NCBI GenBank assembly: GCA_018524345.1
Contig: JADQAZ010000003.1
Coordinates: 434,001-498,000, forward strand
Direction of reading: 5' to 3'
Source: Harenicola maris
GTDB taxonomy: Bacteria; Pseudomonadota; Alphaproteobacteria; Rhodobacterales; Rhodobacteraceae
Length of the DNA stretch: 64,000 bases
A model generated the notes under the pieces. The model was not told the origin of the DNA and did not search any database. It saw only the letters and a program-made list of their open reading frames with translations. Shown piece by piece: positions 44,836-54,010 of this stretch. Made by a program: the position numbers and the translations under genes. Each line of letters opens with the position of its first letter. Positions within the stretch are counted from its first letter, which is position 1.

Positions 44836-45747
44836 ATGGCATTACCAAAACACGCTGATACGCTGGAGCGGGTCTGGCATTACACCTATCTTGTGATCTG
44901 CGGGCTGATCTTTTTGTTCCTGATCGCGCCGATCCTGATTGTGATCCCGTTGTCCTTCAATGCGGAGCCCTATTTCACTTTTACCGAGAAGATGCTGGCC
45001 TTTGATCCCACGGGCTATTCGACGCGCTGGTATGACCTGTTGTTGACCTTTGGCATGGACAGCCCCGAGGGGGCGCGCGATGGGTCCTGGTGGCGCGATG
45101 CTTGGGCCAATTCGGCATGGATCAATGCGGCGAAGAATTCTGTCATCATCGGGTTTTTCTCGACCCTGCTGGCCACCGCATTGGGGACATTGGCGGCGCT
45201 GGGCCTGAGCCGCCCCGAGATGCCGTTTCGCCGCGCCATTATGGCGGTGCTGATTTCGCCGATGATCGTGCCGATCATCATCACGGCGACGGGGCTGTTC
45301 TTTTTCTATTCCAAGACCGGTTTGGCCAACTCCTATGGCGGGATTATTCTGGCCCATGCGACATTGGGAATTCCCTTTGTGATCATCACCGTAACGGCGA
45401 CTTTGGTGGGCTTTGACCACTCCCTCACGCGGGCGGCGGCGAGCCTTGGGGCGACGCCATCGAAGACGTTTTTCTCGATCACTCTGCCGCTGATCCTGCC
45501 GGGGGTGATTTCGGGGGCTTTGTTCGCTTTTGTCACTTCTTTCGACGAGGTTGTTGTGGTGCTGTTTGTGGCGGCCCATGACCAGCAGACCATTCCGCGC
45601 CAGATGTGGAACGGCATCCGCGAGCAGATTTCGCCTGCGATCCTGTCGGTGGCGACCCTGCTGGTGATCTTTTCGGTGACCTTGCTGACGGTGGTGGAAC
45701 TCTTGCGGCGGCGGTCGGAGAAGCAGCGCGGATTGTCGCCAAGCTAA
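44836..45747 (+). CDS. ABC transporter permease (PotC-like)
   Basis: 303 aa, six membrane helices. Seen: LIFLFLIAPILIVIPLSFNA (~26-45), NSVIIGFFSTLLATALGTLA (~97), SPMIVPIIITATGLFFFYSK and the EAA loop LTRAAASLGATPSKTFFSIT (~196-215). Forms the channel with the preceding permease. Last gene of the transporter operon; a short CCCCGGC/GCCGGGG stem occurs about 60 bp downstream. Confidence 0.94.
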   Translation: MALPKHADTLERVWHYTYLVICGLIFLFLIAPILIVIPLSFNAEPYFTFTEKMLAFDPTGYSTRWYDLLLTFGMDSPEGARDGSWWRDAWANSAWINAAKNSVIIGFFSTLLATALGTLAALGLSRPEMPFRRAIMAVLISPMIVPIIITATGLFFFYSKTGLANSYGGIILAHATLGIPFVIITVTATLVGFDHSLTRAAASLGATPSKTFFSITLPLILPGVISGALFAFVTSFDEVVVVLFVAAHDQQTIPRQMWNGIREQISPAILSVATLLVIFSVTLLTVVELLRRRSEKQRGLSPS

Positions 45748-45845
45748 CCCTTTCGCACCCAGTTTTCGCCATATTTTACGGATAATCTGACCCGTAACAG
45801 ACCCCGGCCTTTGTGCGCCGGGGGGTATTGGTGCGGAGCAGTGCG

Positions 45846-46853
45846 ATGTCAGACTATTCGATTTACGTTTTGGACGAGTCCGATGTGACGATCTCGAACG
45901 GGGTTGGCCTTGATGGTGTGAACCAAGGCAACGGCAGCCACTTGGTGGGCGAGACCCTGACATTTGCCAATCAGAATTTCACCCAGATTGAAATTTCCGA
46001 CGGTGGCACAGATGCGAATTTTGGCGACAGTGACGGCGACCAGACCCTGAACGGGGCGCAGGAGGTCGACGGTGTGACCTATGCCGATGGCACGGCTGTG
46101 GAGGCCGAGTATTCCTTTGTTGTCACCGATGGCACCGATACTTGGACATTGATCGGGTTCAACGTGAACAACTCCTCCCCTGCCTATGGCACGGTGGAGG
46201 GCATTGCGGTGATCGGCGGGCCGGGGGGCTTTCCCCCTGCGGGCGTGCCCCTGACGGTGATTTCGGCCAGCGAGGGGCCGAACAATGCGGCCAGCGCCCA
46301 TGCCACGCCGATCTGTTTTGCCGCCGGGACCCTGATTGAATGCGCGGACGGTTTGCGCCGGATCGAGGAAATCGTGCCGGGGGATATGGTGCGGGTCAGC
46401 GGCGGCGGGCTGCGGCCTGTGCTTTGGGCGCATAGCGCCACATGGCAGGCCGAGGGCGACGCCGCCCCGATCGAGTTTGACGCCGGGGTGATCGGCAACA
46501 GCCGCGCCCTGCGCCTGTCGCCGCAGCACCGGGTGCTGCATGAGAGCGCGCAGGCGGACCTGATGTTTGGCGCCAATGCTGTGCTGGTTCCGGCCAAGGC
46601 CTATCTTGGTCAGCCCGGGGTGCGGCAGGTCATCGGCGGCGAGGTGACCTATGTGCATCTTCTGTTTGAAAATCACGAGGTGATTTTTGCAGAAGGGGCG
46701 CGCTGCGAGAGCTTGAACCCCGGTGATGTGGCCTTGGACAGTGTGGACGGGGCGGCGCGTGAGGCGCTGCGCGGTTTGCTGCCCAGTGAGGCTTTGGTCA
46801 CGCCCTTTCCGGCCCTGCGCCGGATCGAGGCGCAGGCGCTGCTTTGCGCCTGA
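45846..46853 (+). CDS. Hint-domain-containing (Hedgehog/intein-like) secreted-type protein
   Basis: About 335 aa. The N-terminal ~150 residues are acidic, Gly/Asp/Thr-rich and beta-helical in style (DGGTDANFGDSDGDQTLNGA), with no signal peptide, as in type I secretion substrates. The Hint domain begins at PICFAAGTLIECADGLRRIE (~156) with the splice-type Cys, then EIVPGDMVRV, and has the late block LRLSPQHRVLHESAQADLMF (~225). Rhodobacterales carry many such Hint proteins of unknown role. GGAG before the ATG at 45846 supports the start. Confidence 0.85.
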   Translation: MSDYSIYVLDESDVTISNGVGLDGVNQGNGSHLVGETLTFANQNFTQIEISDGGTDANFGDSDGDQTLNGAQEVDGVTYADGTAVEAEYSFVVTDGTDTWTLIGFNVNNSSPAYGTVEGIAVIGGPGGFPPAGVPLTVISASEGPNNAASAHATPICFAAGTLIECADGLRRIEEIVPGDMVRVSGGGLRPVLWAHSATWQAEGDAAPIEFDAGVIGNSRALRLSPQHRVLHESAQADLMFGANAVLVPAKAYLGQPGVRQVIGGEVTYVHLLFENHEVIFAEGARCESLNPGDVALDSVDGAAREALRGLLPSEALVTPFPALRRIEAQALLCA

Positions 46854-46870
46854 TCTGAGGCTAGGGCGCT

Positions 46871-47809
46871 TTAGGGCAGGACGTAGAGCCAGAAGGCCGA
46901 GCTGAAGACCGAGAGGGCCGTTGCGATCAGCACGGCGGAGGCGGCGACGCGCTTTGCCCGGCCATAGATATTCGCGAAGATATAGGCATTCACCCCCGGC
47001 GCCATGGCGGCGGTGACCACGCCGGAGCGCAGCTGCCCCGTGCTGAGGTCGAAGACATGGGCGAGGGTCCAGACGATGGCGGGGTGCACCATCAAGGTGA
47101 TGACGCAGATCATGGCGATGACGCGGGCGTCCCCTTCTGGCCGGTAGAGGAACAGGGTGCCGCCGAGGGCAAAGAGCGCCGTTGGCAGGGCCGAGCGACC
47201 GACGAGGTCGATGGAGTCCTGTATCGCCGTGGGCACCGCAAGGCCCGAGAGGTTCACCGCAAAGCCCAGCAGGATTGCGATCATCAGCGAGTTGGAGAAG
47301 ATCGCCTTGAGCACCTTGCCCGCGGTTTGGGCGAGGCTTTGGCGTTCGCCGCTGCGCGAGCGGATCAGTTCCATCGTGGTGATGCCGAGGGTGTAGCAGA
47401 ACATAGCGTGGAAGGCGATGATCGCATAGTTCGGCGCGAGGGCATCGGCGCCGAAAGCGCGTTCGGTGATGGGCAGGCCGAGCAGCAGGGAGTTGGCGAA
47501 GAGGCAGGCAAAGCCGATCACCACCGCGTCCTCTGCGGGCCGTTTAAAGATGTAATAGGCCGCCAGCGAACCCGAGACGAAGCCGAAGGTCGAGCCGCTG
47601 TAGAAGGCGATGAGCAGCAGGGGGTCGAGTTCGGCCTGAAGGTCCAGCGTGGCTGCCGCGGTGAAGAGCAGGCAGGGGATCGCGAAGCCCTGCGAGAATT
47701 TCATCAGGCCCGCTGTCCAGTCATCCGTCATCCAGCCGCGCCAGACGGCGAGGTAGCCAAAGCCGATCACCAGAAAGACGGGGAGGATGACGCCGAGCAG
47801 GTCGTTCAT
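46871..47809 (-). CDS. AEC-family (auxin efflux carrier-like) transporter
   Basis: 312 aa, ten membrane helices. Seen: LLGVILPVFLVIGFGYLAVW, GLMKFSQGFAIPCLLFTAAA (~35), FANSLLLGLPITERAFG (~104), NSLMIAILLGFAVNLSGL and ALPTALFALGGTLFLYRPEG. Exports an anionic metabolite by family. Its ATG overlaps the stop of the MBL-fold gene (ATGA), so it is the last gene of the dacC-tmk-holB-tatD operon. Only distantly similar to the AEC gene at 37034. Confidence 0.9.
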   Translation of the reverse strand: MNDLLGVILPVFLVIGFGYLAVWRGWMTDDWTAGLMKFSQGFAIPCLLFTAAATLDLQAELDPLLLIAFYSGSTFGFVSGSLAAYYIFKRPAEDAVVIGFACLFANSLLLGLPITERAFGADALAPNYAIIAFHAMFCYTLGITTMELIRSRSGERQSLAQTAGKVLKAIFSNSLMIAILLGFAVNLSGLAVPTAIQDSIDLVGRSALPTALFALGGTLFLYRPEGDARVIAMICVITLMVHPAIVWTLAHVFDLSTGQLRSGVVTAAMAPGVNAYIFANIYGRAKRVAASAVLIATALSVFSSAFWLYVLP

Positions 47810-48603
47810 AGTGGGTATCTTAGGGTCAGGCCATCGAAGGCGGGGGTGACGTTTTGCGGGGTTTCATCTGCGACGGTGTTATAGTCCAGATCGATGTGCA
47901 TATTTGTCAGGACGGCCTGTTTTGGTGCGGCGCGGGTGATCCAGCCGAGGGTTTGCGACAGGTGGCTGTGGCTCGGGTGGGGTTTGCGGCGCAGGGCGTC
48001 GACGATCCAGCAGTCGAGGCCCTGCAGTTTTTCCCATGCCTTTTCCGGTATTTCCGAGACGTCGGGCAGATATGCCAGACCGCCAATGCGGAAGCCGAGG
48101 GCGTCGATGGCGCCGTGGATGACCTCAAAGGGGGTGAGGGTTATGTCGCCGCCGGGGCCGGGGACGGTGACATCGCCATCGATCGGGTGCAGGTCGAGGA
48201 TCGGGGGGTAGTCCGATCCCTTGGGCTGCACGAAGGCGTAGCCGAAGCGGGAGATCAGGTCATTGGTGGTGGCCCCATCGGCCCAGACCGGCACGCGGCT
48301 GCCCATGTTGAAGACCACCATGCGCAGGTCATCGAGCCCGTGGACGTGGTCCGCGTGGCTGTGGGTATAGACGACGCCGTTGAGTTCCCCGATCCCGGCA
48401 TCGAGGAGCTGGCTGCGCAGGTCGGGGGAGGTGTCGATGAGGACGCGGGTCACGCCGCCCTCGGTTTCACGCTCGACCAGAAGGGAGCAGCGGCGGCGTT
48501 GGTTTTTCGGGTTGGCGGGGTCGCAGTCGCCCCAGATGCCGCCGAGGCGGGGCACGCCGCCCGAGGAGCCGCAGCCGAGGATGGTGAAGCGCAGCTCGCC
48601 CAT
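47806..48603 (-). CDS. MBL-fold metallo-hydrolase (PhnP-like)
   Basis: 265 aa. Seen: TILGCGSSGGVPRLGGIWGD at the N-terminus, the metal motif VYTHSHADHVHGLDDLR (~78), VIHGAIDALGFRIG (third His) and TNMHIDLDY. Related to PhnP cyclic phosphodiesterases, which act on 1,2-cyclic phosphate esters; here in an operon with tatD and holB rather than phn genes, so its substrate may be a nucleic-acid-derived phosphodiester. The tatD stop directly adjoins its ATG (TGAATG). Confidence 0.92.
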   Translation of the reverse strand: MGELRFTILGCGSSGGVPRLGGIWGDCDPANPKNQRRRCSLLVERETEGGVTRVLIDTSPDLRSQLLDAGIGELNGVVYTHSHADHVHGLDDLRMVVFNMGSRVPVWADGATTNDLISRFGYAFVQPKGSDYPPILDLHPIDGDVTVPGPGGDITLTPFEVIHGAIDALGFRIGGLAYLPDVSEIPEKAWEKLQGLDCWIVDALRRKPHPSHSHLSQTLGWITRAAPKQAVLTNMHIDLDYNTVADETPQNVTPAFDGLTLRYPL

Positions 48604-49431
48604 TCAGGTGCCGCCTGACCAGCGGGCGGCTTTGGAAAACAGCCGGTCGAAGTTGGCCGAGGTTTGGGCGGCGAAGTCGGCGTAATCCATGCCCATAGCC
48701 TCGGCCACGATGCGGGCGGTGAGGGCGGTATAGGCGGGCTCGTTGCGTTTGCCGCGATGGGGCGGGGGCGCGAGGTAGGGGGAGTCAGTCTCCACCAGCA
48801 GGCGGTCCCGCGGGGCATTGGCGAAGATATCGCGCAGCTCGGCGGATTTGGGGAAGGCGGCGATGCCGGAGATCGAGAGGTAGAAATCCAGATCCAGCGC
48901 GGCGCGGGCCAATTCCGGCGAGGAGGAGAAACAGTGCATCACGCAGGTGAAGGCGCCGTTGGCGTGTTCCTCGGCCAGAATGCGGGCCATGTCGTCATCT
49001 GCGGCCCGCGCATGGATGATGAGGGGCAGGCCGGTGCTGCGGGCGGCGGCGATATGCACGCGCAGGCTTTCTTGTTGGATCGCCTTGCTCTCGGCGGTGT
49101 AGTGGTAATCCAGACCCGTCTCGCCGATGCCGACGAATTTGGGGTGATTGGCCAGAGCGGCGAGCTCGTCATGGGTGGCGAGAGGCTCATCCGCTGCGCT
49201 CATCGGGTGGGTGCCGGCGGCGTAGAAGATCGGCGCGTGGTCCTCTGCGATGGCGCGGACCTGTGGCTCATTGCGCAGTTTGGTGCAGATGGTGACCATG
49301 CGGGTCACGCCCGCCTCGGCCGCGCGGGCAAGCACGCCGTCCAGATCCCCGATGAGTTCGGGGAAATCGAGGTGGCAGTGGCTATCAACGATCGGGGCGA
49401 CGTTTTGGGGCGCGGCGGCGGCGTCGGACAT
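48604..49431 (-). CDS. TatD-family metal-dependent DNase
   Basis: 275 aa TIM-barrel hydrolase. Seen: VDSHCHLDFPE (metal pair, ~17), GTHPMSAADE (~75), GIGETGLDYHY (~97), LPLIIHARAADDDM (~135), CVMHCFSSSPELA and LLVETDSPYLAPPPHRGKRN (~215), all TatD signatures. A 3'-5' deoxyribonuclease or related phosphoesterase. Conserved position between holB and the MBL gene in alphaproteobacteria. Confidence 0.95.
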   Translation of the reverse strand: MSDAAAAPQNVAPIVDSHCHLDFPELIGDLDGVLARAAEAGVTRMVTICTKLRNEPQVRAIAEDHAPIFYAAGTHPMSAADEPLATHDELAALANHPKFVGIGETGLDYHYTAESKAIQQESLRVHIAAARSTGLPLIIHARAADDDMARILAEEHANGAFTCVMHCFSSSPELARAALDLDFYLSISGIAAFPKSAELRDIFANAPRDRLLVETDSPYLAPPPHRGKRNEPAYTALTARIVAEAMGMDYADFAAQTSANFDRLFSKAARWSGGT

Positions 49432-49444
49432 TATGCGGGCTTTT

Positions 49445-50575
49445 CTAGTTGCTCGGCGCGAGGGCGTGGGCCTTCGGCTCTATCCTGAGTAGCATATCAA
49501 GGATCAGGGCGGCGGGGTCAAGATTGACTGCCGCGCCGGTGCGGGCGCGGGTGCCGAGGTCCGATTGCAAATCGGCCCAGATACGGGCGGCGCGGGGATC
49601 GGGGGAGAGACGGTTGAAGATATCCGCCTCGCTTTGGGTGGCTTCCTCTTGCGGGCCGAGGATGCCGTGGCGGGCCATGCGGGCAAGGATCAGGTCGAGC
49701 ATATCCACCGTCAGGCGGAAGCGGTTCGGATCATTGCGCGCGGCGGCGCGTTCGGCGATCTGGCCTGCCATGCTGCGGTCCATCCTTGGCAGGGTGGCGA
49801 GGAGTTTGACGAGGGAGGTATAGAGCGCGGGGCCGTCTTGCTGCGCCAATGTGACGCCCGCGCCGACGGAGCCGCCCGAAAGTGTGAGCAGGGTTTGCGA
49901 GATCGCGTCCTCCTCAAGGCCCGCGGCCATCAGGGCGGGGCGCAGGTTATCTGGGGCCAGCGGCGCACATTTGAGGGTGCGGCAACGGCTTTTGATCGTG
50001 GGCAGGATGCGCGCGGGCCGGTGGCAGACCAGCAGCAGGGTGGTTTTCTCGGGCGGTTCCTCGAGCAGCTTCAGCACCGCATTGGCGGCGGAGGGATTCA
50101 TCTCGTCGGCGCTGTCGATGATGACGACGCGGCGGCCGCCATCGGTGACAGAGAGAGAGAAGAAGCCCTTGAGCTTGCGCGCCTCGTTCACGGTGATTTC
50201 GGTTTTCAGCTTGCCTGCCTTGTCGTCCCATGGGCGGCGCAGCACGAAGAGGCCGGGTTCCGACAGGGCGGCCATGCGGGCGATCACGGGGTGGTTCGGG
50301 TCCACATCGAGGGTCGTTGGCGGGGGCGGGGCGCCGAACATGCCGCCGTCATCCACGGGCGTGGTCAGCAGGTGCCGCGCGATGCGCCATGCTAGCGTGG
50401 CCTTGCCGACGCCGCGCGGGCCGGTGATGAGCCATGCGTGATGCAGGCGCCCTGTGCCAGCGGCCTCAAGGAACTGGGCCTCGGCCTGTTCCTGACCGTA
50501 AAGGTGCAGGGTGTCGCGCGGATGCGGCGCGCCCTCCAGCTGGTCGGACTGGGGAATGTCGTCCGGGGTGCTCAT
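49445..50575 (-). CDS. holB: DNA polymerase III subunit delta'
   Basis: 376 aa clamp-loader subunit. Seen: HHAWLITGPRGVGKATLAWR (P-loop, ~44), SVTDGGRRVVIIDSADEMNP (Walker B-like, ~140), AANAVLKLLEEPPEKTTLLL (SRC-adjacent region, ~160) and LPTIKSRCRTLKCAP with the SRC motif (~192). Starts by overlapping the tmk stop (ATGA), so coupled to it. 13 bp separate it from tatD. Confidence 0.95.
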   Translation of the reverse strand: MSTPDDIPQSDQLEGAPHPRDTLHLYGQEQAEAQFLEAAGTGRLHHAWLITGPRGVGKATLAWRIARHLLTTPVDDGGMFGAPPPPTTLDVDPNHPVIARMAALSEPGLFVLRRPWDDKAGKLKTEITVNEARKLKGFFSLSVTDGGRRVVIIDSADEMNPSAANAVLKLLEEPPEKTTLLLVCHRPARILPTIKSRCRTLKCAPLAPDNLRPALMAAGLEEDAISQTLLTLSGGSVGAGVTLAQQDGPALYTSLVKLLATLPRMDRSMAGQIAERAAARNDPNRFRLTVDMLDLILARMARHGILGPQEEATQSEADIFNRLSPDPRAARIWADLQSDLGTRARTGAAVNLDPAALILDMLLRIEPKAHALAPSN

Positions 50576-51213
50576 AGGGCGAGTCGCTCGGCAACGGAGC
50601 GCCGAACGGCTTGTGCGACCTCGGCTGGGGTTCCCTCGCCGGAGATCACAGCGCAGCGGGCCGGATCGGAGCGGGCCAGTTCAACAAAGCCGTTGCGCAG
50701 AGTTTCTTGAAACTCTGCTCCGAAGTCCTCGAACCGATCCTCGCCGGAGGCGCGGGCGAGGCCGCGGGAGAGGGCGCGTTTCGGGTCCATATCGATGATC
50801 AGGGTCAGGTCGGGCTCGCGCCCGATCATGGTGTCATGCAGCAGGTCAACCTTGGCGCGCAGATCGCCGCGGGTGGCCCCCTGATAGACGCGGGTGCTGT
50901 CGGCGAAGCGGTCGCAGATCACCATGCGGCCTGCGGTGAGGGCGGGCAGGATGCGCCGTTCCAGATGGTCGCGCCGCGCGGCGGTAAAGAGCAGCAGTTC
51001 GGTTTCGGCGGACCAGCGGTTTGGCTCCCCCTCCACCAGCAGGCGGCGGATTTCCTCGGCCCCGTCGGAGCCGCCGGGTTCGCGCGTCAGGATCGCGTCG
51101 ATCCCTTGGGCGGCGAAATCCTCGGCCAGCAGGCGGGCCTGCGTGGATTTGCCCGAGCCGTCGATACCCTCGAAGCTGATGAAGCGGCCCGTGGGGGCAG
51201 GGGTGTCATGCAT
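50572..51213 (-). CDS. tmk: Thymidylate kinase
   Basis: Phosphorylates dTMP to dTDP. 213 aa. Seen: P-loop SFEGIDGSGKSTQARLLAED (~13), the DRX motif in REPGGSDGAEEIRRLLVEGE (~45), VICDRFADSTRVYQGATRG (~98) and LTLIIDMDPKRALSRGLARA (lid region, ~135). Overlaps holB by four bases and begins two bases after the dacC-type gene ends, so they are cotranscribed. Confidence 0.97.
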   Translation of the reverse strand: MHDTPAPTGRFISFEGIDGSGKSTQARLLAEDFAAQGIDAILTREPGGSDGAEEIRRLLVEGEPNRWSAETELLLFTAARRDHLERRILPALTAGRMVICDRFADSTRVYQGATRGDLRAKVDLLHDTMIGREPDLTLIIDMDPKRALSRGLARASGEDRFEDFGAEFQETLRNGFVELARSDPARCAVISGEGTPAEVAQAVRRSVAERLAL

Positions 51214-51215
51214 GG

Positions 51216-52376
51216 TTAGAGCTGCGCCGCCGCGCCGGAGATTTGCCGCAAGAGCACGCGGGTGGCCGTGCGCAGGCGCGGCAGGAAGCCGCCTGCGGTC
51301 ACGTCGTTTTCGGCCACGAGAGGCACGGTGAGGGGCTCAAGCTCCGGCAGGGTGATGGTCATGGTGGCAAGCTGGTCGCCCGCTGTGATCGGGGCCTTGA
51401 TCGGGCTTTCGTAGGTGATCTCGGCGGACATGGCGGCCGCGCCGACGGCGGGCATCAGCACGCTGAGGTCATCGGGCACGACGAGGCCGACGCGGGTGTC
51501 CGCGCCCATCCAGACGGGGGCCTCGGCCATGCGGGTGCCTTTGGTGGCCACGGTTTTCTGCACGAATTGGCGGAAGGCCCAGTTGGCGATGCGCTCTGCC
51601 TCTTGGGCGCGGTCGACTTCGCTTTCCAGCCCGGTGATGACAAAGACGATGCGGCGGTTGCCCTGCACGGCGGAGCCGACAAGGCCGTAGCCTGCCTCGT
51701 TCGTGTGGCCGGTTTTGAGGCCGTCCGCGCCGATGCCGAGTCTCAGCAGCGGGTTGCGGTTGAGGTGGTTGTTGGGCACGCGGCCGTCATAGGGAAATTC
51801 GGTCAGGCCGAAGTAGCCGTAGTATTCGGGGAATTCGGTGATCAGGCGCACGGCGAGGATGCCGAGGTCTTCCATGCTCATCCGGTGGTTCGGGTTCGGC
51901 CAGCCGGAGGCATTGGCGAAGGTGGAGTTCTTGAGGCCAATCGCCTTGCCGCGTTCGTTCATCAGCCGGGCAAAGCCGTCTTCTGTGCCGGCAAGCCCTT
52001 CGGCCACTGTGACGCAGGCGTCATTGCCCGATTGCACGATGATGCCCTTAATCAGCTCCTCGACCGTGGGGCGGTCTGTGGTGTTGAGGAACATCGACGA
52101 GCCGCCCATGGCCTTGGCCCGGGGCGAGACCGAGAAGCGGGTGTCCAGCGTGACGCGGCCATCGCGCAGCGCCTCGAACAGCATGTTCAGGGTCATCAGT
52201 TTGGACATGGAGGCGGGGGGCAGGCTTTCCTGAGCGTTTTTCGTCATCAGGATGGTGCCTGTGGTTTGATCAACCACATAGGCTGCGCGGGCGCGCGTTT
52301 CAAAGGCGGCGAGGGCGGTGCTTGGCACGGCCAGCAGCAAAAGAGCGGTTACGCAGGAGCGGAGGAGTGATGGCAA
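51216..52376 (-). CDS. D-alanyl-D-alanine carboxypeptidase (PBP5/6 family)
   Basis: 386 aa with a signal peptide (ALLLLAVPSTALAAFETRA). Trims peptidoglycan stem peptides in the periplasm. Seen: catalytic SxxK in PPASMSKLMTLNML (~57), SxN in VQSGNDACVTVAEG (~115), KTG in LKTGHTNEAGYGLVGSA (~220) and a C-terminal PBP5-type beta domain (TYESPIKAPITAGDQLATMT). Often named dacC in this operon. A class A membrane anchor helix is not obvious at the C-terminus. Confidence 0.94.
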   Translation of the reverse strand: MPSLLRSCVTALLLLAVPSTALAAFETRARAAYVVDQTTGTILMTKNAQESLPPASMSKLMTLNMLFEALRDGRVTLDTRFSVSPRAKAMGGSSMFLNTTDRPTVEELIKGIIVQSGNDACVTVAEGLAGTEDGFARLMNERGKAIGLKNSTFANASGWPNPNHRMSMEDLGILAVRLITEFPEYYGYFGLTEFPYDGRVPNNHLNRNPLLRLGIGADGLKTGHTNEAGYGLVGSAVQGNRRIVFVITGLESEVDRAQEAERIANWAFRQFVQKTVATKGTRMAEAPVWMGADTRVGLVVPDDLSVLMPAVGAAAMSAEITYESPIKAPITAGDQLATMTITLPELEPLTVPLVAENDVTAGGFLPRLRTATRVLLRQISGAAAQL

Positions 52377-52488
52377 AGGGCACCTCTTGTTTGCGGTGGC
52401 CCCTTTGCGGCAAGCGGAAGGGGCGCATGGATCTGGTCAAGGGCTGGCTGTGCCCGACGACCTTCGTGTCCGTCTGCGCCCCTTAACC

Positions 52489-53454
52489 CTAGTTGGTTAC
52501 GAAATAAGCATCGCTAAAGCCAAGGCCTTTGACCTTCTTGAGCAGGACCGCGCGGTCACTTGCCGATGTAGCAGGCCCGACGGTCACTCGCCAGAAGGTT
52601 TTGCCGCGACTTTCCTGTTTCAGGACCGTCGGGATCATTCCGGCGGAGCGCATCGAGGTGGCGGTGTTCTGGGCATTGGTTTCGACCGAGAAGATGCCGA
52701 TCTGGATGAAGTTTTTGCCGGTAGAGACAGGCGTTGCCGCCGGAGCGGGCGCTGCGGGCGCGAGGGGCGCTGCGGCGGAGGTCTGGATTGCTTGCGGCAC
52801 ATTGGCCGGAGAGATCACGCTGTCGGCGATTTCACGCTGGCTGCGTTTCACCGGATCCTCGATTTTGTCGAGGGCGGCAGCAGCGGCGGCCAAGGCGTCT
52901 GGCTCTGCGTTCAGCGGCGCGGCCTCGATGGCCTCTGGCGCGTCGATGGCGGCGGCGATGTCCTCGCCCTCGGGGGCAAGTTCGGGTGCGGCGGGGGCCT
53001 CGGAGCGGCGCAGGGCGGTGATGTTCAGCTCCGCAGGGGAGCCGGCCAGCATGCCAAGGGCGGCCGCGGCGTCAGAGGAGACCTGAACCTTGGGGCCGGG
53101 GTTCTCGCGCTCGCGTTTGAACAGGGCGCCGATGACGAATTTGCCATTGGCCTCGTTGCGGATGATCACGCGCTCTGGCTCTGCCACACCGGGGTAGGCG
53201 ACCCAGACACCGCCCAGCGAGGGGCGGCCATCCCAGAGGCCGGAATCTGTGGCCTGAAACACATCGGGCGCTTCGACGTCCTGCTCGACCAGCCGCGATG
53301 CGGCGGGGCGCTGCGCCGATGCGGTGACATCACCGCCCGCGTCGCCCTGCTTTTTCAAGCCGTCAAAAGAAAACTGCCCTGCGTCGTCGCAGCCTGCCAA
53401 TGCCACCACCAATGCGATAGCCGAAATGCTGTGCAGGATTTTTGCCTTGCCCAT
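52489..53454 (-). CDS. SPOR-domain lipoprotein (RlpA-like)
   Basis: 321 aa. Signal peptide with lipobox ALAGC (Cys ~22). Middle part (GVWVAYPGVAEPERVIIRNE, FVIGALFKRERENPGPKVQV, AAALGMLAGSPAELNITALR) resembles the DPBB region of RlpA. After a Pro/Ala-rich linker, the C-terminal ~75 residues (FIQIGIFSVETNAQNTATSM, KTFWRVTVGPATSASDRAVL) form a SPOR domain that binds denuded septal glycan. First gene of the operon that runs to the AEC gene. Confidence 0.9.
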   Translation of the reverse strand: MGKAKILHSISAIALVVALAGCDDAGQFSFDGLKKQGDAGGDVTASAQRPAASRLVEQDVEAPDVFQATDSGLWDGRPSLGGVWVAYPGVAEPERVIIRNEANGKFVIGALFKRERENPGPKVQVSSDAAAALGMLAGSPAELNITALRRSEAPAAPELAPEGEDIAAAIDAPEAIEAAPLNAEPDALAAAAAALDKIEDPVKRSQREIADSVISPANVPQAIQTSAAAPLAPAAPAPAATPVSTGKNFIQIGIFSVETNAQNTATSMRSAGMIPTVLKQESRGKTFWRVTVGPATSASDRAVLLKKVKGLGFSDAYFVTN

Positions 53455-53679
53455 GCGTGCGCCCCTAATTTTCTGCGCCGTTGTCGCCCCGGAAACCCGG
53501 ACCCGGCGTTTGTTTTCGGGGCATTGCCCCTATTGCTCGATGCCCGATTTACCCGGGACTATGGGCGGAGCATAGCGTGGCGGCTCACATCTGGGAAGCC
53601 CTTGCAAGAGCTTTGATGCAAAACAGGGGTGTGTGTGGACTTTCAGAATCATTTCGGGGGAGGTAAATCATCTGAACGC

Positions 53680-53769
53680 GGAGGAGTGGCAGAGTGGTCG
53701 AATGCACCGGTCTTGAAAACCGACGAGGGTGAAAGTCCTCCCAGGGTTCGAATCCCTGTTCCTCCGCCA
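53680..53769 (+). tRNA. tRNA-Ser(TGA), host gene of the integrated element
   Basis: GGAGGAG acceptor pairs with TTCCTCC (one G-T), discriminator G, encoded CCA at 53767-53769. Anticodon loop CTTGAAA with TGA at 53714-53716, long variable arm, T-arm CAGGGTTCGAATCCCTG. 90 nt. The 3' 14 bases of the tRNA plus two bases beyond are repeated at 57781-57796. Confidence 0.96.
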
Positions 53770-53771
53770 CC
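53756..53771. repeat. attL core: CTGTTCCTCCGCCACC
   Basis: The 16-bp sequence covering the 3' end of tRNA-Ser. It is identical to 57781-57796. Integration here restores an intact tRNA. Confidence 0.85.
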
Positions 53772-53825
53772 CAACCTGTAAAAACTTGTAATTTTCAGTG
53801 ATTTAAGGTGATGTGGGGTGGGCGC

Positions 53826-53846
53826 GTCCCCCATTTTGTCCCCCAT
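53826..53846. promoter_or_regulatory. Left-end GTCCCCCAT repeats (candidate integrase arm sites)
   Basis: Two direct copies of GTCCCCCAT at 53826-53834 and 53838-53846, 12 bp apart and 55 bp inside the left border. The same 9-mer occurs twice near the right border. Roughly 165 bp between here and 54010 contain no gene apart from a hairpin. Confidence 0.55.
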
Positions 53847-53967
53847 AGTGTGCGTGCATGGCTTTGATGCTACTAAGTTGTGAGGCATGGCGGGCGGCAC
53901 GTCCTAGGCCTGAAAAAACGCCTTGGTTTTGACGGCTTGGAAGTTTTGCTGGGCTTTGCGGTTTCTA

Positions 53968-54001
53968 GAGGGGGGCTTCAGACATTTCTCTCCCCCCCCT
54001 C
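53968..54001 (-). terminator. Probable terminator at the left end of the element
   Basis: GAGGGGGG (53968-53975) pairs with CCCCCCTC (53994-54001) over an 18-nt loop. It lies 9 bp past the stop of the 58-aa gene on the minus strand; there is no T tract. Confidence 0.45.
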
Positions 54002-54010
54002 ATGAACGCC

